Positions 26,789 to 35,414 of a stretch of 64,000 nucleotides of DNA are shown here, in pieces. This stretch comes from Sphingobacterium faecium. Lineage in GTDB: Bacteria > Bacteroidota > Bacteroidia > Sphingobacteriales > Sphingobacteriaceae. How positions within the stretch are numbered: the stretch's first letter is position 1; every line of letters begins with the position of its first letter. The notes under the pieces are model-generated. The model did no database searches. It was not told where the DNA came from and was given only the letters and a program-made list of their open reading frames with translations. The position numbers and the translations under genes were made by a program. Location of the stretch: NCBI RefSeq assembly GCF_003054045.1, contig NZ_QBKH01000001.1, forward strand, positions 62,001 to 126,000, written 5' to 3'.

Positions 26789-28068
26789 CTGAACAAAATC
26801 TTGTCAATTCGATTACCATCCATATCAAGAACTTCAAATTCAATATTTTTATAGTGAACTTGTTCCCCCTCTAAAGGCACATGGTCAAGCAATAAAAATA
26901 CGAGCCCTCCAAGTGTTGTAATATTATTGATTTCATCTTCATCTTCTTCAGAAAGACCAATTTCAAATTCTTCCATGAATCGATCTAATTGATACTGTCC
27001 ATCAGCAATGTAAGATCCATCTTCACGTTTTCGAATTCGGGGTTTGCCTGTTGATTGATCTTCTGGTAAATTACCTACTAAATCCGAAAGAATATCTCGA
27101 AGCGTAATTACGCCTTGTGTTGATCCATATTCATCAATTACAATAGCTTGATGAATATGTGAAGCCCTAAGAATAGCTAATATACTATAAGCAGAACTAT
27201 GTTCGTTGACAAATTTAATGGGTTCAATCAATTGTTGTAAGTCAATTGGTTTTTCTTTTAGGTATTGTGATAATAATTTTTTTACATGGACAACTCCTTT
27301 AATATTGTCTAAGTTACCTTCACAAATGGGATACATAGTATGCTCTGTATTCATGATGATATGTCGATGCTCCTCGAAGCTATCTTCTAAATCTAAGAAA
27401 GCAATATTACTTCTGTGTGTCATTAGATTTATCGCTTTTTTATCTCCCAGACTTAATAGACGATCTACAATATCATGTTCTATTCCTTCAATAGCTCCAC
27501 TATCAACTCCTTCATCTACCAATGCTTTTATTTCTTCTTCAGTTACTGAATTGTGCGTACTTTTGATATTAAATAATTTGACAATAAAATCTGTTGAAAT
27601 ACTTAGCATCCATACAAATGGACGAACGATTTTACTCAATAGATTCATAGGGTATGCGATCACCATTGCATACTTTTCTGGAATAGCCATTCCAATTCTT
27701 TTTGGGACAAGTTCTCCTAATACTAAGGAGAAGAATGTAATAACAAAAACAACTATGACGACCGATAATTGCTCACTATAAGGGGCTAAAAAAGATATCT
27801 GTACAAATAATTGTTTCAGGTAGGTGCCAATGCTTCCTCCACTAAAAAATCCTGTTAAAATCCCGATTAATGTTATGCCGATTTGAACGGTAGATAAAAA
27901 ATTATTCGGTGATTCTTTTAAAGCTAAGGCTATTTTTGCTGCGGGGTTATTTTTGTCAGATGCAGCTTGTAATCTGGCTTTTCTACTGGAGACGATTGCA
28001 ATTTCAGATGCAGATAATACTCCATTTAGAATAATTAGAGCTAATATAATAAGGACTTCTGTGAGCAT
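26770..28068 (-). CDS. CNNM/CorC-type membrane protein (DUF21, CBS pair, CorC_HlyC domain)
   Basis: A 432-residue protein often annotated as hemolysin or magnesium/cobalt efflux protein. Order of parts: DUF21 membrane domain with about four helices (residues 1-170, LNGVLSASEIAIVSSRKARLQ motif), linker, two CBS domains (about 205-330; MYPICEGNLDNIKGVVH and AIVIDEYGSTQGVITL), and the C-terminal CorC_HlyC transporter-associated domain. Probably binds Mg-ATP and moves divalent ions; no haemolytic role is implied. It ends in three Asp codons inside the terminator of the convergent thioredoxin. Confidence 0.92.
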   Translation of the reverse strand: MLTEVLIILALIILNGVLSASEIAIVSSRKARLQAASDKNNPAAKIALALKESPNNFLSTVQIGITLIGILTGFFSGGSIGTYLKQLFVQISFLAPYSEQLSVVIVVFVITFFSLVLGELVPKRIGMAIPEKYAMVIAYPMNLLSKIVRPFVWMLSISTDFIVKLFNIKSTHNSVTEEEIKALVDEGVDSGAIEGIEHDIVDRLLSLGDKKAINLMTHRSNIAFLDLEDSFEEHRHIIMNTEHTMYPICEGNLDNIKGVVHVKKLLSQYLKEKPIDLQQLIEPIKFVNEHSSAYSILAILRASHIHQAIVIDEYGSTQGVITLRDILSDLVGNLPEDQSTGKPRIRKREDGSYIADGQYQLDRFMEEFEIGLSEEDEDEINNITTLGGLVFLLLDHVPLEGEQVHYKNIEFEVLDMDGNRIDKILFRKKDDD

Positions 28069-28165
28069 GTTTTTTTAATACTTAGGCTAAATGTAGTAAA
28101 ATTTTAGAAATTTAAATGTAAAAAAGATGGAGACATCTCTTTAGTCGTGATTTAGCCTTAGTCTG

Positions 28166-28204
28166 AAATACAAAAGGCTTCTGAATAAGAAGCCTTTTGT
28201 ATTT
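28166..28204 (-). terminator. Terminator after the GH109 gene
   Basis: A perfect 17-bp stem (28166-28182 with 28188-28204, 5-nt loop) with A/T-rich ends follows the GH109 stop at 28209 within a few bases. Confidence 0.88.
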
Positions 28205-28208
28205 GATT

Positions 28209-29552
28209 TTATAATCCGCTATCATCAAGCATAAATGTGTTTTTCTTTGATTTCCATTTTCCAGAAGTGAAATCAGGAAATTCAACTGTCTTGTTTCCTT
28301 GTTTGATTGAATCCGTTGATAATGGAAATACTGCACTCATAGTGACAGAGTCATAGACGTCAAATGGAGTTTGTTTACCTTGCTTAGTCGCTTGTATGAA
28401 AGAATTGAATACAAACCAATCCATACCACCGTGACCAGAACCTGTTGCAAGTGTTTCATATTTTTTCCAGATTGGGTGATCATATTTATCTACCCATTCT
28501 TTTGCAGGATCCCACGCATGTGGTTTTGATTTTCCCTCGATATGAATACCTTGCGCTACATCCATCCATATTCCTTCAGTACCTTGTACACGGAAACCGA
28601 TCGAATAAGGTCTTGGTAAGTGTGTATCATGTGTTAATAAAATAGTTTCACCATTTTGACATTGAATCATAGTTTGGGTGATATCACCATTTTTATAGTT
28701 CAATTTAGCATTCGGATGACCTGGAGCTTTCTTTTCAACATAAGATGCTAGGCCTCTAGCTTTACTTGAATATGATGTTAAGTGTGTAAAACGATTTCCA
28801 GCATTGATATTGATAAAAGGAAGAATAGGTCCTAACCCGTGAGTAGGATATAAATCCCCATCTTGCTCTACATTATATTTTGTGCGCCATTGTGCTTCAG
28901 AAATAGCTTTTGGACCAAATTCGACACCGTTACCATAGTAACTTTTACCATCATTGAAAAGTACTTCACGTAAATCATGTTGGTACCCCCCTTCTAAATG
29001 TAATAATTCGCCAAATAATCCTTGACGGTGCATATTAAGGACAGCCATTACATCACGACGATAAGCAACATTCTCTAGGGTCATATAAGGCTTACCTGTC
29101 TGCTCAGATGCTTTAACGACATCCCAGTGATCTTGTAAAGTCAAACCTGCGATAACTTCGCATCCTACATAAAGACCTGCTTTCATCGCGTCAATCGCTT
29201 GGTCTTTGTGAAATTCCCATGGAGTAGCAATGATTACAGCATCAAGCTTCTCTTTGCTTAACATTTTCTTATAAGCCTCTATACCCCCAGTATATTCTTT
29301 TGGAAGCTTTATACCTTTTTTGTCAAATTGCTTGCGGCACTGTGATAAAGACTCTTCTTGTGTGTCACAAATTGCTACAACTTCGACATCATCACGGTTT
29401 AATGCAATCGCAACATGGTTACGACCTCTAAGTCCTACACCTATAAATGCCAACCTTACTTTACCATCTTTTGCAAATAGATCTGTACTGGAAAGGATGC
29501 CCAATCCCGCAGTTGTTACTGCTGTAGATTTTATGAAATTTCTTCTGTCCAT
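28209..29552 (-). CDS. GH109-type glycosidase (probable alpha-N-acetylgalactosaminidase)
   Basis: A 447-residue Gfo/Idh/MocA-fold enzyme with a twin-arginine-like leader (MDRRNFIKSTAVTTAGLG), so probably exported folded with its NAD. It matches glycoside hydrolase family 109, first described in Elizabethkingia as A-zyme: FIGVGLRGRNHV (NAD loop), ALDAVIIATPWEFHK-like segment, YRRDVMAVLNMHRQGLFGELLH, GGYQHDLR, YPTHGLGPI, LTHDTHLPRPYS and GSGHGGMDWFVFN all follow that enzyme closely. It would cleave terminal alpha-GalNAc by an NAD-dependent elimination mechanism. Divergent from an N-acetylhexosamine kinase homologue, which supports an amino-sugar substrate. Confidence 0.88.
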   Translation of the reverse strand: MDRRNFIKSTAVTTAGLGILSSTDLFAKDGKVRLAFIGVGLRGRNHVAIALNRDDVEVVAICDTQEESLSQCRKQFDKKGIKLPKEYTGGIEAYKKMLSKEKLDAVIIATPWEFHKDQAIDAMKAGLYVGCEVIAGLTLQDHWDVVKASEQTGKPYMTLENVAYRRDVMAVLNMHRQGLFGELLHLEGGYQHDLREVLFNDGKSYYGNGVEFGPKAISEAQWRTKYNVEQDGDLYPTHGLGPILPFININAGNRFTHLTSYSSKARGLASYVEKKAPGHPNAKLNYKNGDITQTMIQCQNGETILLTHDTHLPRPYSIGFRVQGTEGIWMDVAQGIHIEGKSKPHAWDPAKEWVDKYDHPIWKKYETLATGSGHGGMDWFVFNSFIQATKQGKQTPFDVYDSVTMSAVFPLSTDSIKQGNKTVEFPDFTSGKWKSKKNTFMLDDSGL

Positions 29553-29640
29553 AATTTTTGTTCTTTTATAATGAGGGTATTAAGTACCCTTTTTTAATAA
29601 CATGTGAGTTTAGTTTGATATAACTTAATTCGCTATTAAA

Positions 29641-29648
29641 CAAATATA
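29641..29648 (-). promoter_or_regulatory. Putative promoter -7 element of the GH109 gene
   Basis: TATATTTG on the minus strand fits TAnnTTTG, about 90 bp before the ATG. The first operator-like palindrome begins 27 bp upstream of it. Confidence 0.4.
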
Positions 29649-29673
29649 TAAAATTGGAAATATAAACTTAATG

Positions 29674-29687
29674 TGCAAACGTTTGTC
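29674..29687. promoter_or_regulatory. Operator-like palindrome 1
   Basis: A perfect 10-bp palindrome CAAACGTTTG at 29676-29685 resembles sites of LacI-type sugar repressors (central CG, A-rich and T-rich arms). It lies between the divergent GH109 and kinase genes. No matching regulator gene is in the window. Confidence 0.5.
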
Positions 29688-29704
29688 TAAAATGAAAAAA
29701 AAGA

Positions 29705-29716
29705 ACAATCGTTTGT
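29705..29716. promoter_or_regulatory. Operator-like palindrome 2
   Basis: ACAATCGTTTGT is a one-mismatch relative of the first site. Its centre is exactly 30 bp away, about three helical turns, so two dimers would sit on the same DNA face. Confidence 0.45.
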
Positions 29717-29804
29717 GTTAATATTTTATTAGAACTTTTCACAACTATTTGGGATATTGCAATCCAGTTAAAAACTTAATTATTTATAGTTAGTATAATT
29801 TTTA

Positions 29805-30917
29805 ATGTCAAATTCGAATCAAATAAATGGTCTGAAAGCTGCAGCTGCGTTTTCTTTAAGTGAGGATATCATTAGTGTAGATGCTTTTGGTTCAGGACAT
29901 ATCAACGATACATATCGTGTAACAACAAAAAATACACATGGTAAATCCTTTTTATTACAAAGGATCAATCATTATATTTTCCAAAATGTAGATGGTCTTA
30001 TGCTTAATATTAAGCATGTAACAGATCATTTAAAAACAAAAATTGCACATTTACCACCAGAGGTCCAAGAATCGAGGGTGTTAACAATAATTCCAACAAA
30101 ATCAAATGATCTATATCATCTGGATGATGATGGCAATTATTGGCGCATGTTTATTCTTATCGATGACACCAAAAGCTATGATGTTGTGGAGACGACAGTT
30201 CAAGCATCAGAGGGTGGAAAAGCTTTTGGTCAATTTCAGTTGCAATTAGCGGATTTAGATGCATCTCAGATTGTTGAGGTATTACCTAATTTTCATAATA
30301 TTCAATTTCGTTTGGACAATTTGAATCGTGCAATTGCTGCAGATGCTCACAATCGGGTTAAAGAAGTGTCTGATATTTTAGATTTTATCTCGTCACGAGA
30401 AGATCGTATGAAAACAATTCTTAATCTAGCCGCTCAAGGAAAGCTGCCCTTGCGTATTACTCATAATGATACTAAATTTAACAATGTACTACTGGATCAA
30501 AATGATCAGGCGCAGTGTGTCATTGATTTGGATACAGTAATGCCTGGTTACGTCGCATATGATTTTGGTGATGCCATACGAACGATAATTAACCCAGTTG
30601 AAGAGGATGAAAAAGATTTATCTAAGATTGTTTTAAATATTCCTTTATACGCGGCCTATGCGGAGGGCTATCTTAATGAAGCAAAGGAGTTTTTGACCGA
30701 TGTGGAAGTTCACTCTTTATTAGAAGGGGTATTTTTATTACCTTATATGCAAGGGGTGCGTTTTTTAACAGATTATCTTGAAGGAGATCATTATTTTAAA
30801 ACAAAATATAATGATCATAATTTAGTAAGAACAAAAACGCAATTTAAATTGGTTGAGGAAATGGAACGACAAGAAGAAGAACTGAAATCAGCTATTAGCT
30901 CAGTTTTACAAGATTAA
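29805..30917 (+). CDS. N-acetylhexosamine 1-kinase (NahK-like phosphotransferase)
   Basis: A 370-residue kinase of the APH/choline-kinase fold. It follows the Bifidobacterium N-acetylhexosamine 1-kinase closely in length and blocks: GSGHINDTYRVT (29-40), YWRMFILID (112-120), ASEGGKAFGQFQ (134-145), RITHNDTKFNNVLLD with catalytic D222 (217-231), DLDTVMPG with metal-binding Asp (241-248), DFGDAIR (253-259) and FLTDYLEGDHYF near the end. It would phosphorylate GlcNAc or GalNAc at C1. This fits the divergent GH109 gene, which would release GalNAc. A general sugar or aminoglycoside kinase is less likely given the end-to-end match. Confidence 0.87.
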   Translation: MSNSNQINGLKAAAAFSLSEDIISVDAFGSGHINDTYRVTTKNTHGKSFLLQRINHYIFQNVDGLMLNIKHVTDHLKTKIAHLPPEVQESRVLTIIPTKSNDLYHLDDDGNYWRMFILIDDTKSYDVVETTVQASEGGKAFGQFQLQLADLDASQIVEVLPNFHNIQFRLDNLNRAIAADAHNRVKEVSDILDFISSREDRMKTILNLAAQGKLPLRITHNDTKFNNVLLDQNDQAQCVIDLDTVMPGYVAYDFGDAIRTIINPVEEDEKDLSKIVLNIPLYAAYAEGYLNEAKEFLTDVEVHSLLEGVFLLPYMQGVRFLTDYLEGDHYFKTKYNDHNLVRTKTQFKLVEEMERQEEELKSAISSVLQD

Positions 30918-30983
30918 TAATTAACGGTTGAGCTCGTCGTTCAACCAATGCGCGCGCTCTGTTTAAATTTAGTATTATTGTAT

Positions 30984-31637
30984 ATGACAAATTCAATCAT
31001 TATATCGTCAGTTGATCTTGGAATTGAAGAATTAAAGGGATATCAGTCTTTAGATAAAGTACTATCTGCAATTTCTTGGAATGAAATCGCCATTGCGAAT
31101 TGGAGCGGTGATTATCCGTATGTGCCTCAAGCAAAATTTAGGCTAGCATATGATCAAAATGCAATAATCATCCAATATGAAATAGAAGAAGAAGTTATAA
31201 AGGCACAATATTACTTGCACAATGACCACATTTGGGAGGATAGCTGTGTGGAGTTTTTTATTTCTTTTGATAATAAGGAGCACTACTATAACTTTGAGTT
31301 TAATCCTATAGGAGCTGGATTGATCGGTTATGGTACCAATATTAAAGCAGAGCGCTCGAGGTTAACAGAGGAACAGATAAATCAAGTCGAAGTGTTTACG
31401 TGTATAGAGCGTGGCAAATTGGGCTCGAAATGGAATTTGATTCAATATATTCCATTTAATGCTTTTGTTCATAGTGAAGTGACTCCTGCTTTTTTGAAAG
31501 AAAATCTAATTTTTGCTAATTTTTATAAGTGTGGAGATCATTTACCAAAACCTCACTTTTTATCTTGGAATAAAATAAATCATCCAACTCCTAATTTTCA
31601 TTTACCAGAATTTTTTGGTGAATTAGTTTTTGAATAA
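30984..31637 (+). CDS. CBM9-like domain protein, no signal peptide
   Basis: A 217-residue protein of the 'carbohydrate-binding family 9-like' group: beta-sandwich strands with FRLAYDQNAIIIQYE, then HIWEDSCVEFFISFDNKEHYYNFEFNPIGA, the block conserved in this group, and a C-terminal HFLSWNKINHPTPNFH motif. I chose the ATG at 30984; one at 30948 would add twelve hydrophobic residues that do not look like a good signal. It follows the kinase gene by 66 bp on the same strand and may bind a sugar or glycan, though cytoplasmic placement is odd. The spacer has a small hairpin (GGTTGA/TCAACC). Confidence 0.8.
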   Translation: MTNSIIISSVDLGIEELKGYQSLDKVLSAISWNEIAIANWSGDYPYVPQAKFRLAYDQNAIIIQYEIEEEVIKAQYYLHNDHIWEDSCVEFFISFDNKEHYYNFEFNPIGAGLIGYGTNIKAERSRLTEEQINQVEVFTCIERGKLGSKWNLIQYIPFNAFVHSEVTPAFLKENLIFANFYKCGDHLPKPHFLSWNKINHPTPNFHLPEFFGELVFE

Positions 31638-31663
31638 GGGTTGGATGACTCTTAATTTTGAAT

Positions 31664-32002
31664 TTATTTGTATACACTTTCTTTTTTAAATTTCTTAACG
31701 AGCATAGCATATACCAGTACTCGGTATTTATTACGATTTGATTTGCCAATTTGAGTGAAAACTTCTTCGATAGCTGTGTCGAGTTTTGCATCATCGGTGA
31801 GACCTAATTTTTTGATCAAAAAATTAGTTTTCAATCTTTTAATTTCTTCAGGATCTGAGGAAGCGATTGTTTCTGCATCAGCTTTATAAATAGAAGGACC
31901 AAGTCCTTTTGTAACAGACTCAATGAGAGAATTTTCCAAGGGCAATTTTAATTTTTTTGCTTCTGCCATATATGCAGCGATTTTTTCATCTAATTTGCTC
32001 AT
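31664..32002 (-). CDS. DUF2853 family protein
   Basis: A 112-residue soluble helical protein of the DUF2853 family, recognised by VTKGLGPSIYKADAETIASSDPEE, the LKTNFLIKKLGL block and the C-terminal SNRNKYRVLVYAMLVKKFKKESVY. Function unknown. It is convergent with the CBM9-like gene (26 bp apart) and divergent from rpmE2. Confidence 0.85.
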   Translation of the reverse strand: MSKLDEKIAAYMAEAKKLKLPLENSLIESVTKGLGPSIYKADAETIASSDPEEIKRLKTNFLIKKLGLTDDAKLDTAIEEVFTQIGKSNRNKYRVLVYAMLVKKFKKESVYK

Positions 32003-32102
32003 AATAGGGGGTTATTAAATTGATTTTTATAATTGATCATTAAATTAAACAATATTCCTTAAATAAGGAATAAATTTTATCTTTTTTAATCTTAAAATTG
32101 CC

Positions 32103-32110
32103 TATCTTTG
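32103..32110 (+). promoter_or_regulatory. Upstream promoter-like element before rpmE2
   Basis: TATCTTTG fits TAnnTTTG and sits inside an inverted repeat (GCCTA at 32100-32104, TAGGC at 32114-32118). It lies 137 bp upstream of the rpmE2 ATG. A transcript from here would include a hairpin at 32149-32170 (GAATATT and AATATTC arms). Confidence 0.4.
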
Positions 32111-32170
32111 CATTAGGCGTGAAGGATAAAAAATAAATCACTTACCTTGAATATTTGTTACGGAATATTC

Positions 32171-32201
32171 TTGCAAATAAGGTTTTAATAAATTATCTTT
32201 G
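32171..32201 (+). promoter_or_regulatory. Proximal promoter of rpmE2
   Basis: TTG at 32171-32173, a 20-bp spacer and TATCTTTG at 32194-32201 form a good Bacteroidota promoter. The predicted leader is about 30 nt. Confidence 0.6.
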
Positions 32202-32239
32202 CACCTCAATTATTGAATATACGTAATCATAAGATAAAA

Positions 32240-32488
32240 ATGAAAAAAGATTTGCATCCTTCAAATTACAGATTAGTTGTGTTTAAAGATATGTCAAATG
32301 ACTATTCTTTCATCACAAAATCATGTGTTGATACAAAAGAGACGATCACTTGGGAAGATGGTATTGAATATCCAGTTGTGAAATTAGAGATTTCTCATAC
32401 TTCACACCCTTTCTATACTGGTAAAATGAAATTGGTTGATACGGCTGGTCGTATTGATAAATTCCGTAGCCGTTATAACAAAAAATAA
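32240..32488 (+). CDS. rpmE2: 50S ribosomal protein L31 type B
   Basis: A component of the large ribosomal subunit, 82 residues from the ATG at 32240. [17 protein letters not shown] and the [24 protein letters not shown] ending are typical of type B L31. It lacks the four Cys of the zinc-binding form, so it is the zinc-independent version. An upstream in-frame start at 32213 would add an unlikely leader overlapping the promoter's start region. A strong terminator follows. Confidence 0.95.
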   Translation: MKKDLHPSNYRLVVFKDMSNDYSFITKSCVDTKETITWEDGIEYPVVKLEISHTSHPFYTGKMKLVDTAGRIDKFRSRYNKK

Positions 32489-32520
32489 TTTTTGTTATCC
32501 TAAGGGTATCACAATATTAA

Positions 32521-32552
32521 AACTCGATAATATTCATTATCGAGTTTTTTTT
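32521..32552 (+). terminator. Terminator of rpmE2
   Basis: AACTCGATAAT (32521-32531) pairs with ATTATCGAGTT (32536-32546), 4-nt loop, followed by a T run. Confidence 0.9.
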
Positions 32553-32566
32553 GTTATTTTTATAAG

Positions 32567-33787
32567 GTGATAGTTGTGTTATTTGATCAATCGACGCAGT
32601 CTAGTTATCTGCAATGTTTTAATGGATTGGGGAATCTATTTAACCCTGATTCTTTATGGCCATTTACGAGTATCAAATCTACTGCTTCGTTACGTGTCGG
32701 CATATTACCGCTGTTTGAAAAATGGGTACATGCATTAGATGCTGTAGTCTTGTACGATTCCCTGGCAAGTAAAATACCCCTTGATGAACAAATTGCTTCA
32801 TGGTCATATGAAGCTCAGGAACTCTTCTTCGTTTCTGTAAATATTATTCCTACTGAATCCTTTGTTAAAAAATTAATTTCTTTGTCAAAAGGACAATATT
32901 TGCAATCAGATAATGACTTACTCGCATTGAGAGCTGATTTTGATCAACCCTGCAAAGCTAAGGTAGAGAAAATATTGTTTGATCAAGATGTTGTACAGTT
33001 AAAATTTATTGAGGATTTGTATTTAACAATTGGATCTGAAATCATACGTGAATTTGGAATCTTAATACAGCAAAAAACATCAGGGTTGTACTCAAATACA
33101 AATACGGTTTTGGGAGATCAATTGTTCATTGGTGAGTCAGTGGACATGGATTGTGTTACCTTAAATACCAAGATGGGTCCGATTTATATAGATGATGGCG
33201 CTGTTATTATGGAAGGTTCTAATTTAAGAGGTCCTTTGTATATTGGTAAAAATGCTGTTGTAAAAATGGGAGCGACTATTTATAGTAATGTCTCTATTGG
33301 GGATTATGCTGTGGTAGGAGGAGAAATCTCGAACTCAAGTATAGGAGACTTTAGTGCAAAGGGGCATTATGGATACTTAGGTTGTTCAGTCGTCGGAGAC
33401 TGGTGTAATTTAGGTGCTGGAACAACAAATTCAAATCTCAAAAACAACTTGTCTTCAGTCAAATTATATGATTATATGTCTGATTCATTGCGTGATACCG
33501 GATTAATGAAGTGTGGCTTATTCATGGGAGATTTTACTCGTACCGGTATTCAATCGATGTTTAATACAGGGACTGTTATTGGTATGGGGTGTATGTTGTC
33601 GATAACCGGTTTTTATCCTAAATTTGTATCTTCATTTACTTGGTTATATAACGAAGGGAAAGGGACTTATCAACTTCAAAAGTTTGTTTCTGATTTAGAA
33701 GTTGTATTTTTATCAAAAAATAGAAAATTAGACAAGAAGCTAATTGAAAGAATTATAGAAATTAATCAATCAACATTTAAAAACTAA
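32567..33787 (+). CDS. Alternative bacterial GlmU-like protein (nucleotidyltransferase and left-handed beta helix)
   Basis: A 406-residue protein of the Bacteroidota 'alternate GlmU' family. The N-terminal half looks like a diverged sugar nucleotidyltransferase (MIVVLFDQ and RVGILPLFEKW) without the classical Gly-rich LAAGxGTR loop. The C-terminal half (about 190-390) is a left-handed beta helix with hexapeptide repeats (GAVIMEGSNLRGPLYIGKNA type) and the NLGAGTTNSNLKNN acetyltransferase motif. Proposed role: UDP-GlcNAc formation from glucosamine-1-phosphate. The start is GTG at 32567, matching the family's short N-terminus. It heads an operon with tpiA, prmA and mpl. Confidence 0.85.
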   Translation: MIVVLFDQSTQSSYLQCFNGLGNLFNPDSLWPFTSIKSTASLRVGILPLFEKWVHALDAVVLYDSLASKIPLDEQIASWSYEAQELFFVSVNIIPTESFVKKLISLSKGQYLQSDNDLLALRADFDQPCKAKVEKILFDQDVVQLKFIEDLYLTIGSEIIREFGILIQQKTSGLYSNTNTVLGDQLFIGESVDMDCVTLNTKMGPIYIDDGAVIMEGSNLRGPLYIGKNAVVKMGATIYSNVSIGDYAVVGGEISNSSIGDFSAKGHYGYLGCSVVGDWCNLGAGTTNSNLKNNLSSVKLYDYMSDSLRDTGLMKCGLFMGDFTRTGIQSMFNTGTVIGMGCMLSITGFYPKFVSSFTWLYNEGKGTYQLQKFVSDLEVVFLSKNRKLDKKLIERIIEINQSTFKN

Positions 33788-33793
33788 AGTATT

Positions 33794-34561
33794 ATGCGTA
33801 AGAAAATTGTAGCAGGGAATTGGAAAATGAATTTGGATTACCAAGATGGGGTGAGTTTATTCTCTGAGGTAGTGAATATGGCTAAGGATGAAATTGTTGG
33901 TGATCAACAAGTAGTTGTTTGCAGTCCATTTATTCATTTACATAGTATTGCGCAATTAGCAAAAACAGCATCACATGTTGCTGTTGGTGCTCAAAACATT
34001 CACCAAGCTGAATCAGGAGCGTATACAGGCGAAATTTCTGCAAGCCAAATTAAATCTATTGGTGTTGAATATGTCATTTTAGGGCATTCCGAACGTAGAG
34101 CTTATTTCGGAGAGACAAATGCGTTATTAAGTGAAAAAGTGGATGCGGCATTAAAGCATGGTCTATTGCCTATTTTTTGTATCGGTGAAACAAAAGAAGA
34201 AAGAGAATCAGGTAAGTTTTTTGACGTAATAAAAACACAATTGGAAGAAGCTGTGTTCCATCTATCGAAAGAAGAGTTTGCACAGGTTATATTAGCTTAT
34301 GAACCAGTATGGGCTATTGGTACTGGCTTGACCGCTTCTCCAGAACAAGCTCAAGAAGTACATGCTTTTATTCGTGCTACTGTAGCAGCGCAATATGATC
34401 AATCTGTAGCAGATGAAACGAGTATTTTATATGGAGGTAGTTGCAATCCTAAAAATGCAGGTGAATTATTTGCACAAGCTGATATTGATGGGGGATTGAT
34501 CGGAGGTGCATCTCTTAAGTCAAGAGATTTCTTGGATATTGTAAAAGTCTTTAATAAGTAA
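33794..34561 (+). CDS. tpiA: Triosephosphate isomerase
   Basis: Glycolytic enzyme interconverting dihydroxyacetone phosphate and glyceraldehyde 3-phosphate. Normal length of 255 residues. Catalytic residues are visible as K11 in GNWKMN, His in LGHSERR (near 97) and Glu in [11 protein letters not shown] (near 170); the phosphate-binding [11 protein letters not shown] and GGLIGGASL loops close the barrel. Starts 6 bp after the GlmU-like gene. Confidence 0.98.
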   Translation: MRKKIVAGNWKMNLDYQDGVSLFSEVVNMAKDEIVGDQQVVVCSPFIHLHSIAQLAKTASHVAVGAQNIHQAESGAYTGEISASQIKSIGVEYVILGHSERRAYFGETNALLSEKVDAALKHGLLPIFCIGETKEERESGKFFDVIKTQLEEAVFHLSKEEFAQVILAYEPVWAIGTGLTASPEQAQEVHAFIRATVAAQYDQSVADETSILYGGSCNPKNAGELFAQADIDGGLIGGASLKSRDFLDIVKVFNK

Positions 34562-34570
34562 GAATCTATT

Positions 34571-35410
34571 ATGAAATATAGTGAGGTAATATTTACAAGA
34601 AAAGTAGGGGAAGAGTGGCAACAGGATCTGTTTATTGCCGAACTAGCTGATATAGGTTTTGATACTTTTGAACATACCAAATCAGGGTTTGCAGCCTTTA
34701 TTCCAACTGCAAACCTTGATCTTCAAGCTTTGGAAACTGTTTTAATGCAACAAGATGGTTTTGAAGTTGAGTACGAGGTGGTCGATATTGAAGATCAAAA
34801 TTGGAATAAACTATGGGAAAGTAATTTTAGCCCAATTTTAATCGATGATCAGTGTTATGTTAGAGCAACTTTTCACGATACCAAACCTGAGATTCCTTAT
34901 GAAATTGTAATAGATCCTAAGATGTCTTTTGGTACTGGTCATCACCAGACTACGACGATGATGCTTCGTTATATTTTGGAAAATGATTTTCAAGGTAAGG
35001 AAGTGTTAGATATGGGGTGTGGAACAGGTATATTAGCGATTTTAGCTTCTCAAAAAGATGCAAAACAGATATTTGCAGTAGATTTTGATGATGTCTGTGT
35101 AGATAGTGTGGAGGAGAATAAGCTGTTAAATAATATTACTAATATAGAATCAAAATTAGGATCTTATGAAACGATCGTAGATCGTCAGTTTGATACCATT
35201 TTAGCTAACATTAATCGTAATATATTAATGGAACAATTTCCACAATACAGTAAATCTCTACGATCAAAAGGAGAATTATATATTAGTGGTTTTTTTGAAG
35301 GAGAAGATTTATCAATTTTGAAAACCCGTGCAGAAGGACTTGGATTGGAGTTCGTTTCTAATCAGGTACTAGACAATTGGTGCTCGGCAAAATTTGTGAA
35401 AGTAAATTAA
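34571..35410 (+). CDS. prmA: Ribosomal protein L11 methyltransferase
   Basis: SAM-dependent methyltransferase of 279 residues that trimethylates L11. It has the small N-terminal L11-recognition domain, the MSFGTGHHQTT motif near residue 118-128 typical of PrmA, the SAM loop VLDMGCGTGILAI and LANINRNIL. Starts 9 bp after tpiA and ends 4 bp before the Mur ligase gene. Confidence 0.96.
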   Translation: MKYSEVIFTRKVGEEWQQDLFIAELADIGFDTFEHTKSGFAAFIPTANLDLQALETVLMQQDGFEVEYEVVDIEDQNWNKLWESNFSPILIDDQCYVRATFHDTKPEIPYEIVIDPKMSFGTGHHQTTTMMLRYILENDFQGKEVLDMGCGTGILAILASQKDAKQIFAVDFDDVCVDSVEENKLLNNITNIESKLGSYETIVDRQFDTILANINRNILMEQFPQYSKSLRSKGELYISGFFEGEDLSILKTRAEGLGLEFVSNQVLDNWCSAKFVKVN

Positions 35411-35414
35411 TCAT

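Noticed and set aside
27206..27781. 191-codon plus-strand frame opposite the CNNM/CorC-type gene
   Set aside because: Antisense shadow of a well-recognised membrane/CBS protein.
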